Notes under the pieces: model-generated
Told to the model about the DNA's origin: nothing
The model's input: only the letters and a program-made list of their open reading frames with translations
Database searches by the model: none
Position numbers and translations under genes: made by a program
Assembly: GCF_946482605.1 (NCBI RefSeq)
Contig: NZ_CAMLSE010000012.1
Location: forward strand, 199,919-263,918
DNA: 64,000 nucleotides
Direction: 5' to 3'
DNA from: an uncultured Dyadobacter sp.
GTDB taxonomy: Bacteria > Bacteroidota > Bacteroidia > Cytophagales > Spirosomataceae
Shown here: piece by piece, positions 1-8,419 of the stretch
Position numbering within the stretch: position 1 is the first letter of the stretch
How the letters are laid out: every line of letters starts with the position of its first letter

Positions 1-1
1 T

Positions 2-142
2 TTCGCCTACCGCATTGCCATTGGCTATGAAACATTTCTCATCTCAGGCGTATCCGCATTGTTGCTGGCTGTGGTTACCATTAGTTTTCAGGCTGTTAAA
101 ACGGCCCTGCTGAACCCCGTCAAAAACCTCAGAGCGGATTAG
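2..142 (+). CDS. ABC transporter permease (FtsX/MacB type), C-terminal end only
   Basis: The window opens inside this gene; 46 codons remain before a TAG stop. The translation has one hydrophobic helix (about residues 11-30) followed by a short polar tail ending in NPVKNLRAD. That tail (a variant of A..NPVK.LR.E) is typical of the last membrane helix of FtsX-like permeases of the MacB type, which are very common in Bacteroidota and act in lipoprotein or peptide export and tripartite efflux. Nothing more can be said about substrate because the ABC ATPase and most of the permease lie outside the window. The call rests on the tail motif alone. Confidence 0.6.
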   Translation, partial: FAYRIAIGYETFLISGVSALLLAVVTISFQAVKTALLNPVKNLRAD

Positions 143-213
143 CAGCCGTTCCATTCCGCCATTTCCTATTGAATTTGAAAGACTCTAAAAAGTTTTTCAA
201 GTTTTCGACAGTT

Positions 214-239
214 AGTAAATAAACATTTACTTATATTTA
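214..239 (+). promoter_or_regulatory. Palindromic operator and -7 box of the tetR gene
   Basis: AGTAAATAAACATTTACT (214-231) is an inverted repeat with two perfect 7-base arms around AAAC. It is followed directly by TATATTTA (232-239), a near match to the Bacteroidota -7 box TAnnTTTG, 24 bases before the tetR start. The position fits autorepression by the TetR protein, but binding is inferred. Confidence 0.5.
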
Positions 240-263
240 CAGAGCTATTGAAGATAACTGTTT

Positions 264-860
264 ATGAGACCCAAAAGCATCGAAAAAGAGGAAGCCATCC
301 GCAAAATTGCATTGCAAATCATCGCCGAGGAGGGGTTGGAAAACCTGAGTATGCAAAAACTGGCGAAAGCTGCCAACATATCACCCCGAACGATCTATAT
401 CAAATACGAGAACAAAGAAGATCTCCTGATCCGGCTGTTTATCGAAGAAGTGCTGGGCAACTATGAAAAAGCGGTGCTTGACGGCTTTGATCCGGAAATG
501 GATTTCGCCGAAGGTGTCAGGAAGATCTGGGCCAATGTATTTAGCTACCTGACCGGTAACCGGGAGGCGTTTGCATTGATGCGCTACGGTCAATCCTCTC
601 CGCTTCTCAACAAGGCATACCAGAAGGCCAACATCCGTGAAGGGCAGTTCTTCGTGCCGGTTCACGTTTTTCTGCAACGGCATATGGAGGCCGGAACCAT
701 CCGGAAATTCCCGATCGATGTGCACAGGGCGTTACTCTTCTCACCATTGCTGGACCTGGTGAATGAATATTTCGATCACCTCGACAGGCCCCGGCAAATT
801 ATCACGGACCTCGTCCTCTCCGACTGCTGTGATGTGATTATCAAAGGACTTACCAAGTAA
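264..860 (+). CDS. TetR/AcrR family transcriptional regulator
   Basis: A 198-residue protein of normal TetR length. Residues about 12-58 form the N-terminal DNA-binding helix-turn-helix (LSMQKLAKAANISPRTIYIKY region, with the usual ENKEDLL after it); the rest is a helical ligand-binding half with no recognisable specificity. It lies 25 bases upstream of a TetX-like monooxygenase on the same strand, so the two are probably co-transcribed and the regulator probably controls both through the palindrome at 214-231. The inducer is unknown. The start was chosen because it places the HTH at the usual distance from the N-terminus and there is no better start upstream. Confidence 0.85.
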   Translation: MRPKSIEKEEAIRKIALQIIAEEGLENLSMQKLAKAANISPRTIYIKYENKEDLLIRLFIEEVLGNYEKAVLDGFDPEMDFAEGVRKIWANVFSYLTGNREAFALMRYGQSSPLLNKAYQKANIREGQFFVPVHVFLQRHMEAGTIRKFPIDVHRALLFSPLLDLVNEYFDHLDRPRQIITDLVLSDCCDVIIKGLTK

Positions 861-885
861 ATCAACAAACTAAAACCAATATCAG

Positions 886-2037
886 ATGAATGCCATTCAA
901 GACAAAAGAATAGCCGTTGTAGGCGGCGGACCCGGTGGACTTACGCTCGCCAGGTTGTTGCAGATGCAAGGTGCCGACGTAAAAGTTTACGATCGCGATC
1001 ACAACCGCGACGCACGCGTGCAGGGTGCGACGCTCGATTTGCATACCGATTCCGGTTTGCTTGCATTAGCCGAAGCCGGACTGATGGAGGCATTTCAAAC
1101 GCACTATCGCCCCGGTGCAGACACGCTCAGGATTTATGATCAGCAGGCTGCGCTCATACTCGATGAAAATGGTTATGAAGGCTTGGACAGCACCCGTCCG
1201 GAAATTGACCGTGGACCGCTGAGGAAGTTGTTGCTGGACTCGCTTCGGGACGGCACCGCGGTTTGGGACAGCCACTTTGTTTCGATGTCACGCGAACCGA
1301 ACGATACCTGGCTGCTGACATTCCGGAACGGAACAACGGCCGTTGCCGATCTGGTCATCGCAGCCGATGGTGCCAATTCTCGTATTCGCCCCTACATCAC
1401 GCCGGTTCAGGCTATTTACTCAGGCGTAACGATCGTGGAAGGGGCCGTTTATGATTCTGAAAACCGTGTACCTGAGATTCATGCGATGCTGAATGGGGGA
1501 AAGATATTTACCATCGGCGATAGCAAAACACTGATCATCAGCTCCAAAGGGGATGGAAGTCTGGTATTTTACACGGGCTGCAACACGGCGGAAGAATGGG
1601 TGCGGGAATGCGGCGTCGATTTCTCTGACAAGGCACAGGTCGTCAGCTGGTTTCGGAAAGAATTTGCGGAATGGAACAGCATATGGGTCGAAATGTTTGA
1701 AAAAGCCGAACCCGTTTTTACACCCAGACCTCAATATTATATGCCTTTGGATCAAGACTGGGAACCGCTGCCCGACCTGACGATGCTCGGCGATGCTGCG
1801 CATGTAATGCCACCTTACGCGGGTGAAGGGGTAAATATGGCCATGCTCGACGCATTGGAACTGAGCAGAACGCTTACCGATCCGGCTTTTCAGGACAGCC
1901 GGTCAGCCATCGCAACCTACGAGCGCGGCATGCGGGAACGAGCTTCGGAAATTACCGAAATGACGCTCGACTCCACCCGCGCATTACACGCTCCCGGAGC
2001 AATCGAGTTCCTGATCAATGTTTTGAACCCCGAATAG
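886..2037 (+). CDS. FAD-dependent monooxygenase, TetX-like
   Basis: A 383-residue flavoprotein hydroxylase. The dinucleotide-binding motif GGGPGG is at residues 13-18, the substrate-domain stretch GATLDLHTDSG follows at about 48, and the second FAD motif GDAAHVMPPYAGEGVN starts near 302. This layout, including the RVQGATLDLH and PPYAGEGVN blocks and the overall length, follows the tetracycline-inactivating TetX group as remembered, rather than UbiH or PHBH enzymes. In such enzymes NADPH-reduced FAD inserts oxygen into an aromatic or polyketide substrate. Whether this one acts on tetracyclines cannot be read from the sequence, since many Bacteroidota carry TetX relatives of unknown substrate. 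It follows tetR by 25 bases. Confidence 0.8.
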   Translation: MNAIQDKRIAVVGGGPGGLTLARLLQMQGADVKVYDRDHNRDARVQGATLDLHTDSGLLALAEAGLMEAFQTHYRPGADTLRIYDQQAALILDENGYEGLDSTRPEIDRGPLRKLLLDSLRDGTAVWDSHFVSMSREPNDTWLLTFRNGTTAVADLVIAADGANSRIRPYITPVQAIYSGVTIVEGAVYDSENRVPEIHAMLNGGKIFTIGDSKTLIISSKGDGSLVFYTGCNTAEEWVRECGVDFSDKAQVVSWFRKEFAEWNSIWVEMFEKAEPVFTPRPQYYMPLDQDWEPLPDLTMLGDAAHVMPPYAGEGVNMAMLDALELSRTLTDPAFQDSRSAIATYERGMRERASEITEMTLDSTRALHAPGAIEFLINVLNPE

Positions 2038-2108
2038 CGCTTCCGGGAAGTATGCGGAAATTGCCCGGGTACATTGAAAACCATGGCGATAATCAGTGGC
2101 GACGAACA

Positions 2109-2152
2109 TTTAATATCCCATTCCAAATCTTGTATGGGAATGGGATATTAAA
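2109..2152 (+). terminator. Perfect 16-bp inverted repeat after the monooxygenase
   Basis: TTTAATATCCCATTCC (2109-2124) is repeated exactly in inverted form at 2137-2152 around a 12-base loop. It lies 72 bases after the monooxygenase stop, so transcription termination is the simplest role. There is no clear T-run after it, and the AT-rich outer arm could supply one in either direction. Confidence 0.5.
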
Positions 2153-2234
2153 ATCTTTGAATTCGATACAAATCTTGTCCAATTTCAGTAGATTTGTTAA
2201 CATTAATTTTTGTCACCTAATCACACTATTTAAT

Positions 2235-2447
2235 ATGCAATCCTCCGTAACCGATTCAAAACAAACCCTTTCCGGCGATCGATTCAGCAGCCTTACTCCT
2301 TCGCTAATCTCCACATCTCTGGGTGGCGCAGTACTAGGCGGTAGTGTTGGCCACATTACCGGAGCACTGCTGGGCGGGGCATTCGGCATCATCATCGCTC
2401 TTTTCTCCGAATACAGAAACACTCCGGTGCCAACCAAAAAGAACTAG
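2235..2447 (+). CDS. Small glycine-rich membrane protein, unknown
   Basis: A possible 70-residue protein with a polar N-terminal third and a glycine-rich hydrophobic stretch (about residues 28-56, with GGAVLGGSVGH and GALLGGAFGIII) that could form one long or two short membrane helices, then a short basic tail ending TPVPTKKN. The glycine spacing resembles small membrane proteins of the glycine-zipper kind, but I recognise no family. The ATG at 2235 was preferred over an in-frame ATG at 2052 because the upstream part overlaps the perfect inverted repeat and looks non-coding. Coding status is uncertain. Confidence 0.4.
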   Translation: MQSSVTDSKQTLSGDRFSSLTPSLISTSLGGAVLGGSVGHITGALLGGAFGIIIALFSEYRNTPVPTKKN

Positions 2448-2454
2448 TATTCCC

Positions 2455-2769
2455 TTGGTTGAAATTCTGCAATCCATTGTCCGGGAAGCACTCGCTCCCA
2501 GGGTTATTTTCATATTGGCCGGTTTGGGAAGCATTGTTTATCTGCCGACATTCTGGGCTCAGAAGCGCTTTCTCCAGACCAACCTGCCGGATCTGATCAG
2601 CACCGGCTTCCAAATCGCTTCCGTTACCAGCGGCTGTCGACTGGTATTGAATGTGTTCACTGAACTATGCCGTCCCGACGCCATCATGGCTATGGGCAAA
2701 TTCTACACAGGGTACGGTGGTTGCCGCAGTCTTATGGATTTCAATCACTACTTTGAAAAAGCGGTTTAA
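2455..2769 (+). CDS. Possible small membrane protein, TTG start, unknown
   Basis: An open frame of 104 codons from a TTG eight bases after the stop of the preceding small ORF. Its first half contains one convincing hydrophobic segment (residues about 14-27, APRVIFILAGLGSIVYLP), and the tail is Cys- and Gly-containing without a recognisable motif. The close spacing would suit translational coupling to the upstream ORF. Against it stand the non-ATG start, the lack of family resemblance and the doubtful status of its neighbour. It may be the decayed remnant of a gene. Confidence 0.2.
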   Translation: MVEILQSIVREALAPRVIFILAGLGSIVYLPTFWAQKRFLQTNLPDLISTGFQIASVTSGCRLVLNVFTELCRPDAIMAMGKFYTGYGGCRSLMDFNHYFEKAV

Positions 2770-2895
2770 AAAGGCAAAATAGAGGCATTCCCATTTTCGC
2801 GAAACTACTGCGGCAAACCTCATTTACATTTCGACCGTCGGTTGGCGAACTGATCAAATCGGTTTTCGTGTTTCCCGGAAACGAACTCAGGCAAC

Positions 2896-3405
2896 ATGGA
2901 AACTTATTTCAAAACAATCGAATCGCCCGTCGGCCGACTGACCCTCATCGCCAGCGACCGCGGACTCCGGGCAGTGCTTTGGGATAGGGACAATCCCGAC
3001 CGGACGAGTGTCGAGTACGGCACAGAGGATATTCTTCATCCTATACTGGCCGAAACTGAAAAACAACTTGAAGAGTATTTTGCCAAAAAGCGGAAGGCTT
3101 TCGAGCTAACACTTGATTTTGTAGGAAGTGACTTTCAAAAACAGGTCTGGGAGGCATTGCTGACGATCCCTTTTGGCGAAACCAGGTCCTATGGCGATAT
3201 CGCCCGACAGATCGGCAATCCCGATTCGGTACGCGCGGTGGGCGGTGCGGCCAATAGAAACCCGATCTCCATTATAGCACCCTGCCACCGGGTCGTGGGG
3301 GCAACCGGAAAACTGGTCGGTTTTGGCGGCGGCCTCGCCAATAAGGCCTTTTTGCTGGAACTCGAAGCACCTTATCGACAAACGTCTTTATTCGATCCAA
3401 TGTAA
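2896..3405 (+). CDS. ogt: Methylated-DNA--protein-cysteine S-methyltransferase
   Basis: A 169-residue DNA-repair suicide protein that moves a methyl group from O6-methylguanine (and O4-methylthymine) in DNA to its own cysteine. The active-site motif PCHRVVG is present with the acceptor Cys at residue 130, followed by the expected GKLVGFGGGLANKAFLL segment; the preceding helix-turn-helix region (VWEALLTIPFGETRSYGDIA) is also intact. Length fits stand-alone Ogt rather than the Ada fusion, as there is no AraC or metal-binding Ada domain. It appears to be a single gene, with a stem-loop terminator downstream at 3542. Confidence 0.93.
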   Translation: METYFKTIESPVGRLTLIASDRGLRAVLWDRDNPDRTSVEYGTEDILHPILAETEKQLEEYFAKKRKAFELTLDFVGSDFQKQVWEALLTIPFGETRSYGDIARQIGNPDSVRAVGGAANRNPISIIAPCHRVVGATGKLVGFGGGLANKAFLLELEAPYRQTSLFDPM

Positions 3406-3541
3406 CCGGCAATACCCGTCTCATGCATTGGGGCAATTCATTTCTGCAAAAAACCATTTACAATTTTTACTTGCAGACTGCTTTTAAAATTCCAGCAAGT
3501 ATTATAAATTTAATATGTTTAATTATATCTGATTAAACTCC

Positions 3542-3581
3542 CCCGGTGCCGAAATCTGAAAGACGGACGCACCGGGTTTTT
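3542..3581 (+). terminator. Stem-loop terminator after ogt
   Basis: CCCGGTGC (3542-3549) pairs with GCACCGGG (3569-3576) and is followed by TTTTT. The loop is 19 bases. It sits between ogt and the promoter of the next gene. Confidence 0.55.
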
Positions 3582-3599
3582 AGTACCTGGCTTTTTTAC

Positions 3600-3607
3600 T
3601 ATCTTTG
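3600..3607 (+). promoter_or_regulatory. Bacteroidota -7 promoter box for the ABC-F gene
   Basis: TATCTTTG matches TAnnTTTG exactly, 19 bases after the ogt terminator. It implies a 5' leader of roughly 110 bases before the ATG at 3723; I saw no convincing leader peptide in it. Confidence 0.5.
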
Positions 3608-3722
3608 TAACCATTATTTATTAACCGCAACACCAGGTGTAAGAGACGATTTCTTTCAGAAAAATAAATCCAGGCGGCCGTTACGGCGGTTGCGATTATT
3701 CATTCTCAAAAGAAACGTACTG

Positions 3723-5312
3723 ATGCTTTTTCTTCAAGGTGTTACCTACGCACACCCGAACCGGGACGTGCTATTTACGGATATCAATCTGACCGTTAAC
3801 AAACAAGACAAAATCGCATTGATCGGAAACAATGGCACAGGGAAATCCACCCTGCTCAAATTGTTGGCCGGCCATCTGATACCCGCTTCGGGAATCGTTA
3901 AGGCGGAGTCAAAACCCTATTATGTGCCGCAACTGCTCGGGCAATTCGGGGATCAAACTGTTGCGCAGGCATTGGGCATCCAGGATAAATTACTCGCCCT
4001 GAAAGAGATTCTGGATGGACACCTGACCGACATTAACCTCGAACTACTCGATGACGACTGGGGTATCGAAGAACGCTGCCAGGAGGCATTCGCGCACTGG
4101 AAACTGGCTGGAATTGATCTTTCCCAGTCCATGTCGGCATTGAGCGGCGGGCAAAAAACAAAGGTTTTTCTGGCCGGGATCTTGATCCACGAGCCGGATA
4201 TCGTGCTGCTCGATGAGCCGAGCAACCACCTGGATACTGCCAGCCGGGCCATTCTGTATGACTATATTCAATCCACCAGTCAAACGCTGATGGTAGTCAG
4301 CCACGACAGAACGCTCCTGAACCTGCTTGAAACCGTTTTTGAACTCAACCAGCGCGGGATTGCCGTTTATGGAGGGAACTACGATTTTTATGTCACCCAA
4401 AAAAGGATAGCAACCGAAGCGCTGACCCAGGATGTCAAAGCCAGAGAAAAAGCGCTGAGGAAAGCGAAGGAAGTTGAAAGGGAGTCGATGGAGCGCCAGC
4501 AGAAGCTGGATGCCCGTGGCAAAAAAAAGCAGGAAAAAGCTGGCTTGCCCACCATTGTCATGAATGCATTCCGGAACAACGCGGAAAAAAGTACCGCACA
4601 ATTAAAGGGCGTTCACGCTGAAAAAGTAAGCGGCATCGCACAGGAATTGAGCCAGTTGCGGAGTGAAATGGGTGGGGAAGATAAAATGAAGATCGATTTT
4701 GACAACTCGGGCTTGCACAAAGGCAAAATACTCCTCACGGCCGAGCATTTAAATTTCAGCCATGAACCGCGGCCGCTCTGGAAAATGCCCCTGTCCTTCC
4801 AAGTCACCAGCGGCGAACGCATCGCGATCAAAGGTCCGAATGGTTCAGGAAAAACCACCCTGATTCGAATGCTGCTCGGCCAGGCCGTTCCTTCATCCGG
4901 AACGATGGACCGATCGGATTTCAAACACATTTACATCGACCAGGATTACTCGTTGATCCACAACCAACTGACGGTATATGAGCAGGCTCAAAGATTCAAT
5001 TCCGGGGCATTACAGGAGCACGAAATCAAAATTCGTCTCAACAGGTTCCTTTTCACGAGAGCTTATTGGGACAAACCTTGTGAAGCATTGAGCGGCGGAG
5101 AAAAGATGCGATTGCTGCTGTGCTCCCTGGCGATCGGCAACCAGGCCCCGGACGTAATCGTACTCGATGAGCCGACCAACAACCTCGATATCCGGAACAT
5201 TGGTATACTGACCAATGCGATCAATGAGTATGAGGGAACACTAATCGTCGTCTCGCACGACACTCATTTTCTGAATGAAGTAAAGATAGAGCGGGAAATT
5301 GTGTTGGAATAG
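3723..5312 (+). CDS. ABC-F family ATP-binding protein
   Basis: A 529-residue protein with two ABC ATPase domains in one chain and no membrane segments, which defines ABC-F ribosome-associated ATPases. Domain 1 has Walker A GNNGTGKST (residues 35-43), signature LSGGQKTK and Walker B LLDEPSNHLD; a long basic, Gln/Lys-rich linker follows (about 230-330); domain 2 has GPNGSGKTT, LSGGEKMR and VLDEPTNNLD. ABC-F proteins act on translating ribosomes, either relieving stalls or protecting against antibiotics bound at the exit tunnel. The exact subgroup is not clear to me. The frame is open back to 3546, but the ATG at 3723 starts just before the first conserved strand and the upstream part overlaps the terminator and promoter. 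Confidence 0.88.
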   Translation: MLFLQGVTYAHPNRDVLFTDINLTVNKQDKIALIGNNGTGKSTLLKLLAGHLIPASGIVKAESKPYYVPQLLGQFGDQTVAQALGIQDKLLALKEILDGHLTDINLELLDDDWGIEERCQEAFAHWKLAGIDLSQSMSALSGGQKTKVFLAGILIHEPDIVLLDEPSNHLDTASRAILYDYIQSTSQTLMVVSHDRTLLNLLETVFELNQRGIAVYGGNYDFYVTQKRIATEALTQDVKAREKALRKAKEVERESMERQQKLDARGKKKQEKAGLPTIVMNAFRNNAEKSTAQLKGVHAEKVSGIAQELSQLRSEMGGEDKMKIDFDNSGLHKGKILLTAEHLNFSHEPRPLWKMPLSFQVTSGERIAIKGPNGSGKTTLIRMLLGQAVPSSGTMDRSDFKHIYIDQDYSLIHNQLTVYEQAQRFNSGALQEHEIKIRLNRFLFTRAYWDKPCEALSGGEKMRLLLCSLAIGNQAPDVIVLDEPTNNLDIRNIGILTNAINEYEGTLIVVSHDTHFLNEVKIEREIVLE

Positions 5313-5330
5313 CAGGGCTACGAAAAGTCT

Positions 5331-5360
5331 GGCGGGTAGGTCTCACCCCGGCTACCCGCC
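5331..5360 (+). terminator. Stem-loop after the ABC-F gene
   Basis: GGCGGGTAG (5331-5339) and CTACCCGCC (5352-5360) form a perfect 9-bp stem 19 bases after the ABC-F stop. There is no direct T-run, although a TTTTTTT stretch lies about 35 bases further on. Confidence 0.45.
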
Positions 5361-5512
5361 GATCGCAGGCTGATCTTTAACCATGGTCCGGGCCGGTTTT
5401 TTTGGTATTTCTAAGTACAATGCGATAAGCGCGTATCTCTGTAGAATGTAAATAAAATGATGGATCAGGAAACACACCTTTTCATATCTTCGCTGAAAAC
5501 AAATCCAGTGAT

Positions 5513-6427
5513 ATGCTTGATATCGTTATAGAGGCCCGAAAAGCGGCGATCAGTCAGTCGGTGATGGTGAAAAGGATTCTTCCGTTCCGTCTGCGGAGAA
5601 TGGTTGGGCCTTTTATTTTTATGGATCACGCTGGCCCGATGGCCACGATTCCCGCCAATCCGTCGTCGCTGGACGTTTTGCCGCACCCGCACATCGGGCT
5701 TTCGACGGTGAGCTACCTTTTCGATGGACAGGTAACCCATCGCGACAGCCTGGGCGTTGAGCAGGTTATCCGGCCGGGCGAAGTCAATTGGATGACTGCC
5801 GGCAGCGGCATCGCCCATTCGGAGCGTTTTGAAGACCCGGCAGCATTGGCAGGCGGTCTGGAAATGATCCAGACCTGGGTTGCGCTTCCTGAAAAAAACG
5901 AAGAATCCGCCCCATCGTTTGTCAACTACACGAGGGAACAGCTTCCTGTATTCACGGACAAGGGCGTATGGATGCGCCTGATCGCGGGCGACGCCTACGG
6001 ACTGAAAAATGATGTAGAAACGCTATCACCACTGTTCTATCTGCACGTTGTGCTTGATATGGGGGCCCATTTCGCCATTCCTGCTGGCTATTCCGAGCGG
6101 GCGGTCTACGTGGTGAAAGGGTCTCTTGAAATATCCGGCCGTTTCTATGAACCAGGTCAAATGCTTGTCTTCAGTGAGGGTGCCGATCCGCTCATCCGTG
6201 CACGCGAGCGCACCACGCTGATGCTGCTCGGTGGCGAACCATTGGGCGAGCGGTTTATCTGGTGGAACTTTGTGTCATCCCGCAAGGAACGCATCGAGCA
6301 AGCCAAGGAAGACTGGAAACTGGGCCGCATCCAACTACCTCCCGCCGATGATCACGAATTTATTCCCCTGCCCGATGATCCCTCCCGCCCCGCCGGAACG
6401 CCACCAAGGCCCGAACCCCTTTCATAG
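5513..6427 (+). CDS. Pirin family protein
   Basis: A 304-residue bicupin. The N-terminal cupin has the pirin metal-ligand pattern, HPHIG with His58 and His60, then His102 and Glu104 in GSGIAHSE, matching the Fe-binding His/His/His/Glu set known for human pirin and the quercetinase-active YhhW of E. coli. The C-terminal cupin (about residues 175-245) follows, and the tail is Pro-rich. Members of the family act as iron-dependent redox sensors or flavonoid dioxygenases; which applies here is unknown. It appears to be a single gene, convergent with the FG-GAP gene to its right. Confidence 0.9.
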   Translation: MLDIVIEARKAAISQSVMVKRILPFRLRRMVGPFIFMDHAGPMATIPANPSSLDVLPHPHIGLSTVSYLFDGQVTHRDSLGVEQVIRPGEVNWMTAGSGIAHSERFEDPAALAGGLEMIQTWVALPEKNEESAPSFVNYTREQLPVFTDKGVWMRLIAGDAYGLKNDVETLSPLFYLHVVLDMGAHFAIPAGYSERAVYVVKGSLEISGRFYEPGQMLVFSEGADPLIRARERTTLMLLGGEPLGERFIWWNFVSSRKERIEQAKEDWKLGRIQLPPADDHEFIPLPDDPSRPAGTPPRPEPLS

Positions 6428-6485
6428 TCATTAGGAAATAGCTGGCAAGCGACGGGCATCAGCAGATGGCAATGCGATCGGCTGA

Positions 6486-8419
6486 CTATCTCTTCATGTA
6501 ATAGAAATGGCCATCCTCCGCTCCCACGAGCAGATCAGATTGACCGTTCTTGTCCCAATCGACGACCGTCGGGCTGGTATCATGCCCGGCGAGCCGCAAC
6601 TCGGACAGTGCTCCTTTGTGCCGTAATGTAACTTTGCCATCCTTACTACCCAGATTTTCATAGAAATCGACGTTCCGGCTATCGATCAGCAGGTCGAGGT
6701 CGCCGTCGTGATCCCAATCGGCAAGGGTGAATTTCCTCCTTCCGCTGCCCCCATTTTCCTTTTTATTCAACCGAAGCGGCGCGCCGCTTTCGTCAAGGAA
6801 CATTCTCACGCCGGGACGAAGCATGAGTCCCGTGCTACTACGAAAACGTTCGAAGAATGCCAGATAGCCTTCCGTATCGAGCATCACCAGGTCTGTCAGA
6901 TCGTCCTTGTTCCAGTCGACGGCAAATGGGGTGGTACGCCATTGCGTAGCCAGTTCCTGAGCTGCCGGAGTCCACCACACCCATTTGGGCTTGGGAGGTG
7001 CGTCATTCCATGCAACCGCTACCGGCCTTGCCTTCTCTAATGCCGGTGCCTTTTTCTTGCCATTATTCCTGAACCATTCCACTTTGCCCCAGATAGAATT
7101 AACGATCAGGTCTTTCAACCCATCGCCATCCCAATCGACTACCGATAGCGTTGTATAGCCCCATTTAGCCTCACAAGGACCCTGAATGGAACCGTTCGCT
7201 CCTGCCTGTATACGGATCACCCGCCCGTCCGCTTTCAGGAACCGGGGTGGGGCAAAATCGGGTTGAGCCCCTCCGCCTCTGTTTTCAATAAAACTGATGT
7301 AGCCTGCCGAGTTGCCTGTAATGATATCTTCATCCCCGTCATCATCCCAATCCACACTGAATGGCGTCGCCAATGCGCCTGATTTGACAAGTCCTCCCTT
7401 TTGTTGAAAATAAAAGGGAGTTTCAAAAAGGGGCATTCCGTTTTGCTCTTTTCCCGTATTTCGGATGAATGCTACCCGGCCATCCTCATCCCCGCTCACC
7501 AGATCGATATGCCCGTCACGGTCCCAATCACAGCGACGGGAATGATCATTTCAAGATCCATCCGGATGTTCCCTGTGCCGTTTGACAAAGTTTTTCCGGC
7601 GGCATATACAGGTGCCTTCGCGGTACCCGTATTTTCAAACCAGGTAAATTTGTCAACAAACTCGCCACAGATCAGATCCAGGTCACCGTCCCGGTCAAAA
7701 TCGGCAAAATTGGGCGACGGTGCGCCGTACACGTCGATCACAGCACCGCCCGCTTTGAGCCTTCCTTTGTTTTCATACTTCCCATCCCTGTTTTCGATCA
7801 GGTACACGTAGCCGTGCAGCGGGCCATTGGTCCAGTTTCCTTTGCTGTCAAACGCATTATCCCATCCATATTCCAGCCAATCGTCGATCCCGGCGATCAG
7901 GTCCTGGTCCCCGTCGGCGTCGTAATCCACATATTTCCATTGTACAAAACGCGGCTTTTTCTTGAAATCGGAATGCAGGGAGTCGGGCGAAAACAGCGGT
8001 TGTCTTTGCGTGTCCTTTTTATCGGGAAACCCGGCAAGTTCAGCACCCTGGTCCAAAACACGCGGTTTTCCATTCACGTATGAAACCTGCGGGTGTTTCA
8101 GGCCCGGTCCGATGCGCACCGGCGCCTCAAAGACCGGCACTTTCCGGCCCGACTTATTTTCAAAAAAATACAATCCATTATAAGGCACATCAGGACAGGA
8201 AACCAGCAGGTCCATATCTCCGTCGCCGTCGTAATCCATCGGCAACGGCCAGGCCCACAGCCCTACCCCCAGGTCAGACACCTCGTCGCTGTTCCTGTAC
8301 GCGAGCGGAACAAGATCTCCCGGCGGGCTATTGCGTGCCTTATCGATTGCGGGTCCGCCAGACCGATGCCCTGCCGGCGGGAAAAACATGAAAAACAGCA
8401 AGAGGGATAGCAACTTCAT
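6486..8419 (-). pseudogene. Secreted FG-GAP/VCBS repeat protein, one-base frameshift
   Basis: Two overlapping frames on the minus strand make one protein of about 640 residues. The first (8419 to 7496) starts with a signal peptide (MKLLSLLLFFMFFPPAG) and carries repeats of the form DYDGDGDMDLL; the second (7499 to 6486) continues the same repeats, such as VDWDDDGDEDIITG, VVDWDGDGLKDLI and VVDWDKNGQSDLLVG. These Asp-rich loops are the calcium-binding FG-GAP/VCBS beta-propeller blades of secreted lectin-like or polysaccharide-associated proteins. At 7529-7531 one base appears missing: restoring one gives PVAVDWDRDGHIDLVSGDEDG, a perfect repeat across the break. So this is a recent pseudogene or a sequencing error. 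The GTG at 7499 overlaps the first stop, so re-initiation is possible but less likely. Confidence 0.8.

Noticed and set aside
3608..3722. Leader peptide or attenuator upstream of the ABC-F gene
   Set aside because: No convincing start codon with a short frame or alternative stem pair was seen.
6486..7499. The second FG-GAP frame as an independent gene starting at GTG
   Set aside because: The repeat pattern continues exactly across the frameshift, and a start inside a repeat is unlikely; coordinates are given in minus-strand order.
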